A stretch of DNA of 64,000 bases from Streptomyces cavernicola. Its GTDB lineage: Bacteria > Actinomycetota > Actinomycetes > Streptomycetales > Streptomycetaceae. Positions 1-9,757 of the stretch are shown here, in pieces. Location of the stretch: contig NZ_JASCIQ010000020.1 in the NCBI RefSeq assembly GCF_029968035.1, forward strand, positions 1 to 64,000, read 5' to 3'. Under the pieces are notes generated by a model that was not told the origin of the DNA, ran no database searches, and saw nothing but the letters and a program-made list of their open reading frames with translations. The position numbers were made by a program, and so were the translations under genes. Within the stretch, counting starts at the first letter, position 1; the number at the start of each line of letters is the position of its first letter.

Positions 1-9
1 AATTTTGAT

Positions 10-56
10 AAAGACGCTGGTCCCTGAACTTCGGTTCAGGGACCAGCGTCTTTTTA
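10..56. terminator. Perfect stem-loop terminator at the window edge
   Basis: A 20-bp stem (10-29 against 34-53) with no mismatch closes a TTCG tetraloop and is followed by TTATTTT. The other side begins with an A/T-rich stretch, so it could work in both directions. It presumably ends a gene lying left of the window and insulates the aminotransferase-like gene that starts at about 118. Confidence 0.85.
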
Positions 57-117
57 TTTTACGTCACCTTGCGTTCACGTTGCGCCTCCAACATCCCGAG
101 GTATGGGGACAGTTGGA

Positions 118-780
118 ATGCTCAAGGCCGCCGGAGTCGGGCTCGGTGACGAGGTCATCGTGCCGGCCTACGGGAACGCCGCCATGGCCGAAGAAGTCGC
201 CCGCGCCGGAGCGCTGCCCGTGTTCGCGGACATCGACCCGGCGACGTACTGCCTGGACGCAGCGGCAGTCGAAGCCGTCGTCAGTGCCCGGACCGCAGCA
301 GTGATCGTCGTCCACCGCTTCGGACGGCCCGCAGACATGGGGCAGTTGGGCGATGTGGGACGGCGGCGCGGGCTGCTCGTCCTCGAACAGGCCGAAAGCA
401 GCGAATCGTACGGCGAAGTCACGCGGCGGCAGGCGCACGCCAAGTACCTCGACGGGCGGCTCACCGGAGTCAGCACACCGGAGCCGGCGCGCGGACACAC
501 GTATCAGCAATACGTCGTGCGGATACCCGGGAACGGGCGGCCCGATCGGGACGCCTTCGCACGAGCCGTGAAGAGCAAGGGAGTTGACTGCCGGGTTCCA
601 GTGAAGACGCCCGTGCATCGGCTGCCGCAATTCCGGCGGGACGTCGTGCTGCCCGAGACCGAACGGGCCGCCGACGAGACCCTGGCGCTGCCCGTCGCCG
701 GAAGCATGACGCGGCGCGAACTCCAGCGGCTCGTGTCCGCGTGCAACGCGCTCGGCGGACTTCTGCAGCCCGCGTTCTGA
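118..780 (+). CDS. DegT/DnrJ/EryC1/StrS aminotransferase-like protein, shortened and lacking the PLP-lysine segment
   Basis: The protein keeps the family signature GDEVIVPAYGNAAMAEEVAR followed by PVFADIDPATY and the HRFGRPADM stretch typical of sugar aminotransferases. It then jumps from LVLEQAES to the C-terminal substrate region (HTYQQYVVR, PVKTPVHRLPQF, ERAADETLALPV). The roughly 100-residue middle part, which in the family carries the Schiff-base lysine, is missing, as are about 50 residues at the N terminus. Length is 220 aa against about 370 for the family. I chose ATG 118 because GGGGA at 106-110 sits 7 nt upstream; ATG 103 has GAGG only 1 nt away. It probably cannot perform PLP-dependent transamination and is either a decayed gene or a repurposed domain. 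The frame is open and typically GC-biased, which argues for some retained function. Confidence 0.65.
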   Translation: MLKAAGVGLGDEVIVPAYGNAAMAEEVARAGALPVFADIDPATYCLDAAAVEAVVSARTAAVIVVHRFGRPADMGQLGDVGRRRGLLVLEQAESSESYGEVTRRQAHAKYLDGRLTGVSTPEPARGHTYQQYVVRIPGNGRPDRDAFARAVKSKGVDCRVPVKTPVHRLPQFRRDVVLPETERAADETLALPVAGSMTRRELQRLVSACNALGGLLQPAF

Positions 781-865
781 GCTTCGGGTGCAGATGGTTC
801 GAGGCACCCTTCGAAACGGGGTATGATCTATTCCGTTGCCGCGCGGGAGACCGCGAGGACAACAG

Positions 866-938
866 GCCCCTATAGCTCAGTCGGTAGAGCGTCTCCATGG
901 TAAGGAGAAGGTCTGCGGTTCGATTCCGCATGGGGGCT
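866..938 (+). tRNA. tRNA-Thr (anticodon GGT)
   Basis: A 7-bp acceptor stem (866-872 with 931-937), a D arm, an anticodon stem TCTCC/GGAGA with loop ATGGTAA and a T arm containing GGTTCGATTCC are all visible. The anticodon GGT is at 899-901, so the tRNA reads ACC/ACT threonine codons. CCA is not encoded. It stands alone, followed closely by a strong terminator. Confidence 0.95.
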
Positions 939-954
939 CAGAGCAAAGGCAGAG

Positions 955-994
955 AAAGGCCCCGCCCGGGTGAACCGGGCGGGGCCTTTCTTCG
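955..994. terminator. Bidirectional terminator between tRNA-Thr and osaC
   Basis: A 15-bp perfect GC-rich stem (955-969 with 975-989) has a 5-nt GTGAA loop and is followed by CTTC on the plus strand. It ends the tRNA transcript, and from the other side it would terminate osaC, whose stop codon is about 35 bp away. Confidence 0.85.
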
Positions 995-1026
995 TTGTAC
1001 GGGCCCTGCGGGGGCGGGAGTTGGGC

Positions 1027-3696
1027 TCACTCCTGGTGCGGCTCCGGGACGCGCATCGCGAGGATCGCCATGTCGTCCGAAGGGGCGTCCGAGGCGAAGC
1101 GCTCCACCGCGCGCATGATGCGGGCCGCGACCGCGCCGGCCGTGAGGCCCGTGCACGTGGTGAGGACGTCGGCCAGGCCGTCGTCGCCCAGCATGCGGGT
1201 GCCCTCGCGGCGCTCCGTCACGCCGTCCGTGACGCACAGCAGGACATCGCCCGGGTCGAGCGTCACCGTCTGCTCGTACAGCTCCAGGTCGTCCATCACG
1301 CCGAGCAGGGGCTGCGGTTCGGCGTACGGCTCGACCGTGCCGTCCTGGCGGAGGCGGAGCGGGAGCGGGTGGCCGGCGCAGACGATCTTGAGGATCGCCG
1401 AGCCGTCCTCCTGGGGCCACAACTCGCCGTACAGGAGCGTGAGGAAGCGGCTGCGGGCGCCCTCGTCGAGGATTGCGGCGTTGAGCCGCTCCAGGACCGC
1501 GGGGCCGCCGAAGCCCTCCCGGGCGAGCAGGCGAAGGGCGTGCCGGGCGAGGCCGGTGACGGCGGCGGCCTCCGGGCCCGTACCGCAGACGTCGCCGATG
1601 GCGAAGCCGTACGCGCCGTCGCGGATGGGGAACAGGTCGTAGAAGTCGCCGCCGACCTCGTTGCCCTCGCCGGCCGCGCGGTAGATGACCTCGACCTCGA
1701 CGCCGGGGACCTCCGGGAGCTCCGGGGGCAGCAGGCTGCGCTGGAGGGACTGGCTGATGGCCATGCGCTCCGAGTACAGGCGGGCGTTGTCGAGGGCGAG
1801 AGCGGCCCTGCGGGAGAGGTCCTCGGCGAGTTCGAGGATCTCCTGGCGGAAGTGCTCCTCGGTGGGCTTGCCGAGGGTCAGCATGCCGATGACGCGGTTG
1901 CGGGCGACCAGGGGTAGCACGACGGTCTCGCCGCCCACTGCGGCGGCCGTGGCGAGCGTCGTGCCGATGCCCGCGCCCAGGGGCGTGGTCTCGCCGCGGC
2001 CGAGGCTGCGCATGGAGGACCGCAGGGCGGCCTGGTGGGCGGCCTCGCCGGGGGCGTTCCAGACGCGCGCTCCGGGCGTCGGGACGGGGTCGGGCGGGGC
2101 GATGCGGGAGAGCAGGGCCTTGAGGCCGTCGATGCGCTCCTCGTCCTCGTGCAGGACGTACGAGAGATACGGCTCGGAGGACTGGTCGGCGATCGTGTAG
2201 ACCGCGCACCAGGTGGCCAGGGTGGGGACCGTCATCTGGGCCATGAGCGCCAGGGTCTGGTTCCGGTCGAGGGTGCCGGCCAGGAGGTCGGAGGCCTCGA
2301 CGAGGAAGGAGAGGGAGCCTCTGCGGAGCCGCTCCAGCTCGCCGAGGCGCGCCGACTCGACGGCGAGGGCGATGCGGTCGGCGGCGAACTGGAGGCGGAG
2401 CGCCTCCTCGTTGGAGTACCGGCCGGGGGCTTCCGCGGCGACGCCGAGGGAGCCGGTGAGGCGCCCCTCGACCTTCAGCGGGACCGTGACGACAGAGCGC
2501 ATGCCGGTGCCGTTGAGGAGCGGGGCGGCGCCGGGGACGACGGAGAGGTCCTCGTGGACGGAGGGCATCCGCGCGGAGCCGTACCGTCCCGTGCCGGCCT
2601 CGACGGGGACGCGGGCGAACCGCTGGCGGGCGGAGGGGAGGCCGGTGGAGGCGCGGACCTCCAGCTCCGTCTCGTCGTCCGTGGCGAGGAGCAGGAAGGC
2701 GGCGTCGCCGTCGAGCATGTCGCGGGCGCGCTCGACGGTGCGCTGGAGCAGGCCGTCGAGGTCGTCGGGGGCGGGGGAGCCGATGAAGGCGTCGAAGGGG
2801 TCGGCGCCGGGCTTGCCCTCGGAGACGGAGGCCGCGTCGGGTGCGGGGCCGCGCAACGGGGTTTGCAGGACGGCGCGTTCGTGGTCGCGGACGAGGAGGC
2901 AGACCGTGGACGGGTCGCCCTCGGTGTCGCGTACGCGGAGGTGTGATGCGTAGACCGGGACGACGCGGCCGTCGGCGCCGCGGATGCCGTAACTGCCTTC
3001 CCAGCGCGAGAGTTGGAGGGCCTCGGCGATGCCGGTGCCGGTGCCGGGGGTGTGCGGCCAGGCGGCGAGTTCGACCAGGGGCTTGCCGTTGACTTTTTCC
3101 GCCGGGTACCCGAAGAGTGTCTCGGCGTCCTCGTTCCAGGCGGAGACGTTGCCGGTGCGGTCGATCTGGACGACGGCCACGCGGACCCGGGTGTCGGCGA
3201 GGGGCAGGAGGTCGGTGGCGATCTCGGGCCCGGCCGTGCGGGTGCCCACCGGGCGTTCCGGGAGGTCGAGTTGGAACCAGACGCGTTTGTGCGTCGGCGT
3301 GTAGTCCACGCCCCAGCGGGCGGCGAGGGCGGCGCAGAGTTGCAGGCCGCGGCCGCCTTCGCGGTCGGGGCTGCCCATGGTGTGCAGGGACTGCTGGAGC
3401 GGGATCTCGCGTTCCGGGTAGCGGTCGGCGACCTCGATGCGTACGGAGTCCTCGGAGCGCAGGCACAGGACGTCGGCGTTGGTGCCGGCGTGGACCACGG
3501 CGTTGGTGACGAGCTCGCTGGTGAGGACGACGGCGTCGTCGACGATGTCGGCGTGGCCCCAGCCCTGCAGGGTGTCGCGTACGAACGTGCGCGCCGCCGC
3601 TACGGAGCGTCCGACGGGGTCGAAGGTGGCAGCCGCCCGCGCGGTGATCACAGAGCTCCTAGTTCGAGTGTCGACGCCGAGATCTCCCATGCCCAT
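1027..3696 (-). CDS. osaC: OsaC-like multidomain anti-sigma kinase / PAS / GAF / PP2C phosphatase
   Basis: This 889-aa protein has four parts. An RsbW-like HATPase domain has its N box ELVTNAVVHA at about 61-70 and GGRGL at about 114. A PAS domain spans about 170-285 (NEDAETLFGYPAEKV). One or two GAF-type domains cover about 310-660. A SpoIIE/PP2C phosphatase spans about 680-885, with GGDFYD, GDVCGTG and a final DDMAIL. The architecture and position match S. coelicolor OsaC (SCO5747), reported to return SigB activity to basal level after osmotic stress; function here is by family and synteny. The start at 3696 is set by GGAGGGG 10 nt upstream, and the longer open frame to 4014 has no family similarity. 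It is divergent from osaA, so the 275-bp gap should hold both promoters. Confidence 0.9.
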   Translation of the reverse strand: MGMGDLGVDTRTRSSVITARAAATFDPVGRSVAAARTFVRDTLQGWGHADIVDDAVVLTSELVTNAVVHAGTNADVLCLRSEDSVRIEVADRYPEREIPLQQSLHTMGSPDREGGRGLQLCAALAARWGVDYTPTHKRVWFQLDLPERPVGTRTAGPEIATDLLPLADTRVRVAVVQIDRTGNVSAWNEDAETLFGYPAEKVNGKPLVELAAWPHTPGTGTGIAEALQLSRWEGSYGIRGADGRVVPVYASHLRVRDTEGDPSTVCLLVRDHERAVLQTPLRGPAPDAASVSEGKPGADPFDAFIGSPAPDDLDGLLQRTVERARDMLDGDAAFLLLATDDETELEVRASTGLPSARQRFARVPVEAGTGRYGSARMPSVHEDLSVVPGAAPLLNGTGMRSVVTVPLKVEGRLTGSLGVAAEAPGRYSNEEALRLQFAADRIALAVESARLGELERLRRGSLSFLVEASDLLAGTLDRNQTLALMAQMTVPTLATWCAVYTIADQSSEPYLSYVLHEDEERIDGLKALLSRIAPPDPVPTPGARVWNAPGEAAHQAALRSSMRSLGRGETTPLGAGIGTTLATAAAVGGETVVLPLVARNRVIGMLTLGKPTEEHFRQEILELAEDLSRRAALALDNARLYSERMAISQSLQRSLLPPELPEVPGVEVEVIYRAAGEGNEVGGDFYDLFPIRDGAYGFAIGDVCGTGPEAAAVTGLARHALRLLAREGFGGPAVLERLNAAILDEGARSRFLTLLYGELWPQEDGSAILKIVCAGHPLPLRLRQDGTVEPYAEPQPLLGVMDDLELYEQTVTLDPGDVLLCVTDGVTERREGTRMLGDDGLADVLTTCTGLTAGAVAARIMRAVERFASDAPSDDMAILAMRVPEPHQE

Positions 3697-3971
3697 GCTG
3701 CGGCCGCCCCTCCGATCGCGTCTGCCCGCCGTTCTGTCTTCCGCCGCCCAGGCCGGGCGTACCGGGGTGGTTGGACAGCCGGATGCCAGGTTACTTACCT
3801 TCGCGGTCCATGCGGATGCCGGTCGACAGTGTTTCCGCCCGGAGGGTGCGGGGACGCTGTGCAAAGCTGCCGAACTGTTATGGCCTGGTTCAGGCATGGT
3901 GAAACACTGGGCAGGCTCTGAATGAAGGCGGAGTGCCCTAGGAAGTGGTCGACCCCTGCGGGAGGGACACA

Positions 3972-6900
3972 GTGGAGTCTGGCGCGGCGGCGCGTGGCAC
4001 TGGCACGCGCGCAAAAGGCGGCCCGTCCCGAAGCAAACAGCGAAGTGGGACCACCGCGGTCGACACCGCGGCTCTGAACCGGCTGCTCACGGCGCTCGTC
4101 GCGATGAGAGACGGCAATTTCCGCAAGCGTCTGACCGTCTCCAACGACGGTGTGATGGCGGAGATCGCCGCGGTCTTCAACGAGGTCGCGGACCGCAATC
4201 TGCACCTGACCAGCGAGCTGGCGCGGGTGCGGCGCGTGGTGGGGCGTGAGGGAAAGCTCACGGAGCGCCTGGAGCACGGTGCGGGCGAGGGTTCGTGGGT
4301 CGCGGCGATCGACGCGTCCAACGCGCTCGTGGACGATCTCGTACGTCCGGTCTCCGAGGTCGGACGGGTGCTCTCCGCGGTCGCGGAGGGTGACCTGGAG
4401 CAGCGTATGGAGCTCAAGGCGCCCGCTCCGGACGGGGTGGCGCAGCATCCGCTGCGGGGCGAGTTCCTGAAGGTCGGGCGTACGGTCAACAACCTCGTCG
4501 ACCAGCTTTCGCGGTTCACCGACGAGGTGACGCGGGTGGCCAGTGAGGTCGGTACCGAGGGCAAGCTGGGCGGCCAGGCCCGGGTGCGCGGTATGTCCGG
4601 TTCGTGGAAGGACCTCACGGATTCGGTCAACACCATGGCGTACCGGCTCACCGCGCAGGTACGTGACATTGCTCTCGTGACGACGGCGGTGGCCAAGGGC
4701 GATCTGTCACGCAAGGTGACCGTCCATGTCGCGGGCGAGATGCTCGAGCTGAAGAACACCGTGAACACGATGGTGGACCAGCTGTCGTCGTTCTCGTCCG
4801 AGGTGACCCGGGTCGCCCGCGAGGTGGGCACCGAGGGCGAGCTGGGCGGTCAGGCGAAGGTCCCCGGCGTGGCCGGGGTGTGGAAGGACCTCACCGACTC
4901 GGTGAACCTGATGGCCGGCAACCTCACGGCGCAGGTGCGGGGCATCGCGCAGGTGACGACGGCGGTGGCGAACGGCGATCTGTCACAGAAGGTGACGGTC
5001 AATGCACGCGGCGAAGTGGCCCAACTCGCCGAAACGATCAACCAGATGACGGAGACGCTGCGCACGTTCGCCGACGAGGTGACCCGCGTGGCCAACGAGG
5101 TCGGCGCCTCCGGTCAGCTCGGCGGTCAGGCCAATGTGCCGGGCGCGGCGGGTACGTGGAAGGACCTGACGGACTCCGTCAACACGGTCTTCCGGAACCT
5201 GACGACGCAGGTGCGGGACATCGCGACGGTGACGACGGCGGTGGCCAACGGCGACCTGTCGCAGAAGGTCACCGTCGATGTCGCGGGCGAGATGCTGGAG
5301 TTGAAGAACACCGTCAACACGATGGTGGACCAGCTTTCGGCCTTCGGTTCCGAAGTCACGCGTGTGGCACGGGAGATCGGCGTCGAGGGTGAGCTGGGCG
5401 GCCAGGCGCAGGTGGTCGGCGCGGCCGGCACGTGGAAGGACCTGACGGACTCGGTCAACACGGCCTTCCGCAACCTGACGGGCCAGGTGCGGAACATCGC
5501 CCAGGTGACGACGGCGGTGGCCAACGGCGACCTGTCGCAGAAGGTCACTGTGGACGTGTCCGGCGAGATGCTCCAGCTGAAGAACACCGTGAACACGATG
5601 GTGGACCAGCTCTCCAGCTTCGCCGACCAGGTGACCCGTATGGCCCGTGACGTGGGCACGGAGGGCCGCCTCGGTGGTCAGGCGCGGGTGGACGGCGTCA
5701 GCGGTACGTGGAAGGAACTGACCGACTCCGTCAACTTCATGGCGGGGAACCTGACTTCACAGGTGCGGCAGATCGCTCAGGTCACGACGGCGATCGCCAA
5801 GGGCGACCTGACGAAGAAGATCGACATCGACGCCCGGGGCGAGATCCTGGAGCTGAAGAACACCATCAACACGATGGTCGACCAGCTCTCCGCGTTCGCG
5901 GACCAGGTGACCCGGGTGGCCCGCGAGGTGGGTACGGAGGGCCGCCTCGGCGGTCAGGCGCAGGTGCCCGGCGTGGACGGCACGTGGCGGGACCTGACGG
6001 ACTCCGTGAACGGCATGGCCGGCAACCTCACCACGCAGGTGCGGAACATCGCGCAGGTGGCGACCGCGGTGGCCCGTGGTGACCTGTCGCAGAAGATCGA
6101 CGTGGACGCGCGCGGCGAGATCCTGGAGCTGAAGAACACCCTCAACACGATGGTGGACCAGCTGTCGGCCTTCGCCGAGCAGGTGACGCGGGTGGCCCGC
6201 GAGGTGGGTACGGACGGCATCCTGGGCGGTCAGGCCGAGGTGCAGGGGGTCTCCGGCACCTGGAAGGACCTCACGCAGTCCGTGAACGGCATGGCCAACA
6301 ACCTGACCAGCCAGGTGCGGAACATCGCCGAGGTCACCACCGCGGTGGCCAACGGCGACCTGTCGAAGAAGATCACCGTCGACGCGAAGGGCGAGATCCT
6401 CGAACTCGTCACCACGGTGAACACGATGGTCGACCAGCTCTCCAGTTTCGCCGAGCAGGTGACCCGGGTGGCCCGCGAGGTGGGCACGGAAGGCCAGTTG
6501 GGCGGTCAGGCGCGGGTGCCGGGTGTCATCGGCATCTGGAAGGACCTGAGCGACAACGTGAACCTGATGGCCAACAACCTGACCAGTCAGGTGCGGAACA
6601 TCTCCCAGGTCGCGACGGCGGTGGCCAACGGCGACCTGACGAAGAAGGTCACGGTGGAGGCGCGCGGCGAGGTCGCGCAGCTCGCGGACACGGTCAACAC
6701 GATGGTGACGACGCTGAGTTCGTTCGCCGACGAGGTCACCCGAGTCGCCCGCGAGGTGGGCACGGACGGCATCCTCGGCGGCCAGGCGCGGGTGCCGGGC
6801 GTCGCCGGTACGTGGAAGGACCTCACCGAGTCGGTGAACTCGATGGCGTCCAACCTGACCGGTCAGGTGCGGAACATCGCGATGGTCACGACGGCCATCG

Positions 6901-9503
6901 CCAAGGGTGACCTGACGAAGAAGATCGACATCGACGCGCGCGGCGAGATCCTGGAGCTGAAGACGACCATCAACACGATGGTCGACCAGCTCTCCAGCTT
7001 CGCCGAGCAGGTGACCCGAGTGGCCCGAGAGGTGGGCACCGAGGGCCAGTTGGGCGGCCAGGCGCGGGTGCGCGACGTGGACGGCACGTGGCGCGACCTG
7101 ACCGAGTCCGTGAACGAGATGGCCGGGAACCTGACCCGGCAGGTGCGCGCGATCGCGGCGGTCGCCACTGCGGTGACCCGCGGCGACCTGAACCTGAAGA
7201 TCGACGTGGACGCCTCGGGCGAGATCCAGGTCCTGCAGGACAACATCAACACGATGATCGCCAACCTGCGCGACACCACGATCGCGAACAAGGAGCAGGA
7301 CTGGCTCAAGGGCAACCTGGCCCGTATCTCGGGTCTGATGCAGGGCCGCCGCGACCTGGAGGACGTCGCGGGCCTGATCATGAGCGAGCTGACGCCGGTG
7401 GTGTCGGCGCAGCACGGCGCGTTCTTCCTCGCGCTGCCCACGGACGACGGCGCGGAGCTGGCGGTCGAGGAGGACGACGAGGCGTACGAGCTGCGGATGC
7501 TGGGCAGTTACGGCTACTCGATGGGCTCGATGCCGACGTCGTTCAAGCCCGGCGAGACGCTGATCGGCACGGCCGCGACGGAGAAGCGCACGATCCTGGT
7601 GGAGAACGCGCCGAGCGGCTACCTGAAGATCGCCTCGGGGCTCGGGGACGCGCCGCCGGCGCAGGTGATCGTGCTGCCGGTGCTGTTCGAGGCCAAGGTG
7701 CTCGGCGTGATCGAGCTGGCGTCGTTCCAGCCGTTCACGCAGATCCAGCGGGACTTCCTGAGCCAGATCGCCGAGATGATCGCGACGTCCGTGAACACCA
7801 TCTCCGTCAATACGAAGACGGAGGTGCTGCTCAAGCAGTCGCAGGAGCTGACCGAGCAACTCCGGGAGCGTTCGGCCGAGTTGGAGAACCGGCAGAAGGC
7901 GCTGCAGGCCTCCAACGCGGAGCTGGAGGAGAAGGCCGAGCTGCTCGCCCAGCAGAACCGCGACATCGAGGTGAAGAACACCGAGATCGAGGAGGCGCGG
8001 CAGGTCCTGGAGGAGCGTGCCGAGCAGCTGGCGATCTCGATGCGCTACAAGTCGGAGTTCCTGGCGAACATGTCGCACGAGCTGCGCACGCCGCTGAACT
8101 CGCTGCTGATCCTCGCCAAGCTGCTCGCCGACAACGCGGAGGGCAACCTCTCGCCGAAGCAGGTCGAGTTCGCGGAGACGATCCACGGGGCGGGTTCGGA
8201 CCTGCTGCAGCTGATCAACGACATCCTGGACCTGTCGAAGGTCGAGGCGGGCAAGATGGACGTCTCGCCGACGCGGATCGCGCTCGTACAGCTCGTGGAC
8301 TATGTGGAGGCGACGTTCCGCCCGCTGACGGCGGAGAAGGGTCTCGACTTCTCCGTACGGGTGTCGCCGGAGCTGCCCGCGACGCTGAACACGGACGAGC
8401 AGCGGCTGCTCCAGGTGCTGCGCAACCTCCTTGCGAACGCGGTGAAGTTCACCGAGAGCGGCGCGGTCGAGCTGGTGATCCGGCCGGCCGGCGCCGATGT
8501 GCCGGACGGCATCCGGGAGCAGCTCCTCGAGGCGGGCTCGCTGCGGGAGGCGGACGCGGAGCTGATCGCGTTCTCGGTCACCGACACGGGCATCGGCATC
8601 GCGGGCAGCAAGATGCGGGTGATCTTCGAGGCGTTCAAGCAGGCGGACGGCACGACGAGCCGCAAGTACGGCGGTACGGGCCTCGGCCTGTCCATCAGCC
8701 GGGAGATCGCGCGGCTGCTCGGCGGCGAGATCCACGCGGCGAGCGAGCCGGGGCGCGGCTCGACGTTCACGCTGTACCTGCCGCTGCACCCGAGCGAGCT
8801 GCCGCCGCAGGGCTACTCGCAGCTGCCGACGGTGCTGCCGGCCGGGATGCAGTCGATGGCACCGGCGCTGCCCGCGGCGCCGGAGGAGGACGACGAGGCG
8901 CCGGTGGTCGAGGAGAGCGCGCCCGAGCCGGCGGCCGCCGAGCCGCAGGCGCCCACGCCGACCTCGGGGACGCTCTTCCGGCGGCGCAGGCGCAGCGTGC
9001 AGGCCCCGGAGCAGCGTCCGGCGCTGCCCGGCCAGCCGGCGCCCGGCGGCTCGGCGGCGGCGCAGCAGGCGTCCGAGCAGTGGCCCACGGACGAGCCGGA
9101 GGAGAACGCGCGCCCGACGTTCCACTTCGGCGGCGAGAAGGTGCTGATCGTCGACGACGACATCCGCAACGTGTTCGCGCTGACGAGCGTCCTGGAGCAG
9201 TACGGCCTCTCGGTGCTGTACGCGGAGAACGGCCGTGAGGGCATCGAGGTCCTGGAGCAGCACGACGACACGACGCTGGTCCTGATGGACATCATGATGC
9301 CGGAGATGGACGGGTACGCGACGACGACGGCGATCCGCAGGATGCCGCAGTTCGCGGGGCTCCCGATCATCGCGCTCACCGCGAAGGCGATGAAGGGCGA
9401 CCGGGAGAAGGCGATCCAGTCCGGAGCCTCCGACTACGTGACCAAGCCAGTGGACCCGGATCACCTTCTTTCGGTCATGGAGCGGTGGATGAGCGGAGAG
9501 TGA
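3972..9503 (+). CDS. osaA: OsaA-like hybrid sensor histidine kinase with a tandem HAMP-like array
   Basis: A cytoplasmic giant of 1843 aa. After a short N-terminal region it carries ten tandem units of about 92 residues (roughly 177-1100), each with the signatures GDL(S/T)xK(V/I), (N/T)TMVDQLS, EVGTEGxLGGQA and WKDLTDSVN, which are HAMP-type signalling helices. A GAF domain (about 1120-1277), a long coiled coil, a HisKA domain with phospho-acceptor His1369 in MSHELRTPL, an HATPase domain (about 1467-1606), a Pro/Ala/Glu linker and a receiver with Asp1773 in LMDIMMPEMDG follow. No transmembrane segment is visible. GTG 3972 has GGAGG 6 nt upstream; GTG 3945 has no ribosome site. OsaA (SCO5748) works with OsaB in osmoadaptation of S. 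coelicolor. The repeats should make this gene hard to assemble. Confidence 0.92.
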   Translation: MESGAAARGTGTRAKGGPSRSKQRSGTTAVDTAALNRLLTALVAMRDGNFRKRLTVSNDGVMAEIAAVFNEVADRNLHLTSELARVRRVVGREGKLTERLEHGAGEGSWVAAIDASNALVDDLVRPVSEVGRVLSAVAEGDLEQRMELKAPAPDGVAQHPLRGEFLKVGRTVNNLVDQLSRFTDEVTRVASEVGTEGKLGGQARVRGMSGSWKDLTDSVNTMAYRLTAQVRDIALVTTAVAKGDLSRKVTVHVAGEMLELKNTVNTMVDQLSSFSSEVTRVAREVGTEGELGGQAKVPGVAGVWKDLTDSVNLMAGNLTAQVRGIAQVTTAVANGDLSQKVTVNARGEVAQLAETINQMTETLRTFADEVTRVANEVGASGQLGGQANVPGAAGTWKDLTDSVNTVFRNLTTQVRDIATVTTAVANGDLSQKVTVDVAGEMLELKNTVNTMVDQLSAFGSEVTRVAREIGVEGELGGQAQVVGAAGTWKDLTDSVNTAFRNLTGQVRNIAQVTTAVANGDLSQKVTVDVSGEMLQLKNTVNTMVDQLSSFADQVTRMARDVGTEGRLGGQARVDGVSGTWKELTDSVNFMAGNLTSQVRQIAQVTTAIAKGDLTKKIDIDARGEILELKNTINTMVDQLSAFADQVTRVAREVGTEGRLGGQAQVPGVDGTWRDLTDSVNGMAGNLTTQVRNIAQVATAVARGDLSQKIDVDARGEILELKNTLNTMVDQLSAFAEQVTRVAREVGTDGILGGQAEVQGVSGTWKDLTQSVNGMANNLTSQVRNIAEVTTAVANGDLSKKITVDAKGEILELVTTVNTMVDQLSSFAEQVTRVAREVGTEGQLGGQARVPGVIGIWKDLSDNVNLMANNLTSQVRNISQVATAVANGDLTKKVTVEARGEVAQLADTVNTMVTTLSSFADEVTRVAREVGTDGILGGQARVPGVAGTWKDLTESVNSMASNLTGQVRNIAMVTTAIAKGDLTKKIDIDARGEILELKTTINTMVDQLSSFAEQVTRVAREVGTEGQLGGQARVRDVDGTWRDLTESVNEMAGNLTRQVRAIAAVATAVTRGDLNLKIDVDASGEIQVLQDNINTMIANLRDTTIANKEQDWLKGNLARISGLMQGRRDLEDVAGLIMSELTPVVSAQHGAFFLALPTDDGAELAVEEDDEAYELRMLGSYGYSMGSMPTSFKPGETLIGTAATEKRTILVENAPSGYLKIASGLGDAPPAQVIVLPVLFEAKVLGVIELASFQPFTQIQRDFLSQIAEMIATSVNTISVNTKTEVLLKQSQELTEQLRERSAELENRQKALQASNAELEEKAELLAQQNRDIEVKNTEIEEARQVLEERAEQLAISMRYKSEFLANMSHELRTPLNSLLILAKLLADNAEGNLSPKQVEFAETIHGAGSDLLQLINDILDLSKVEAGKMDVSPTRIALVQLVDYVEATFRPLTAEKGLDFSVRVSPELPATLNTDEQRLLQVLRNLLANAVKFTESGAVELVIRPAGADVPDGIREQLLEAGSLREADAELIAFSVTDTGIGIAGSKMRVIFEAFKQADGTTSRKYGGTGLGLSISREIARLLGGEIHAASEPGRGSTFTLYLPLHPSELPPQGYSQLPTVLPAGMQSMAPALPAAPEEDDEAPVVEESAPEPAAAEPQAPTPTSGTLFRRRRRSVQAPEQRPALPGQPAPGGSAAAQQASEQWPTDEPEENARPTFHFGGEKVLIVDDDIRNVFALTSVLEQYGLSVLYAENGREGIEVLEQHDDTTLVLMDIMMPEMDGYATTTAIRRMPQFAGLPIIALTAKAMKGDREKAIQSGASDYVTKPVDPDHLLSVMERWMSGE

Positions 9504-9757
9504 GATGTCATGGCGTATTCGCGGACAGACCAGGCGTAGTTGCTGACTGAACGTGGCCGATTCCGTGTAAGGGTGCGGGGATCGGGGAACCTTCCCGACT
9601 CCCGCGCCGTTTCTGGTATGGGCGCAGTGACATCGCGGTGACAGGGTGTGGCGACGAGTGGGGTGCAGTTACCATGACCGGCACAAGGACGGGCGGCGAG
9701 ACGGAGTCGTCCCCTGGGGCGGCGACCGGTGCTCAGCCGGGGCGAGGAGGACGGGCC

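Noticed and set aside
5757..9464. 1235-codon open frame antisense to osaA
   Set aside because: It is a GC-rich shadow of the kinase gene with His/Arg/Leu-rich composition, no domain and no ribosome site.
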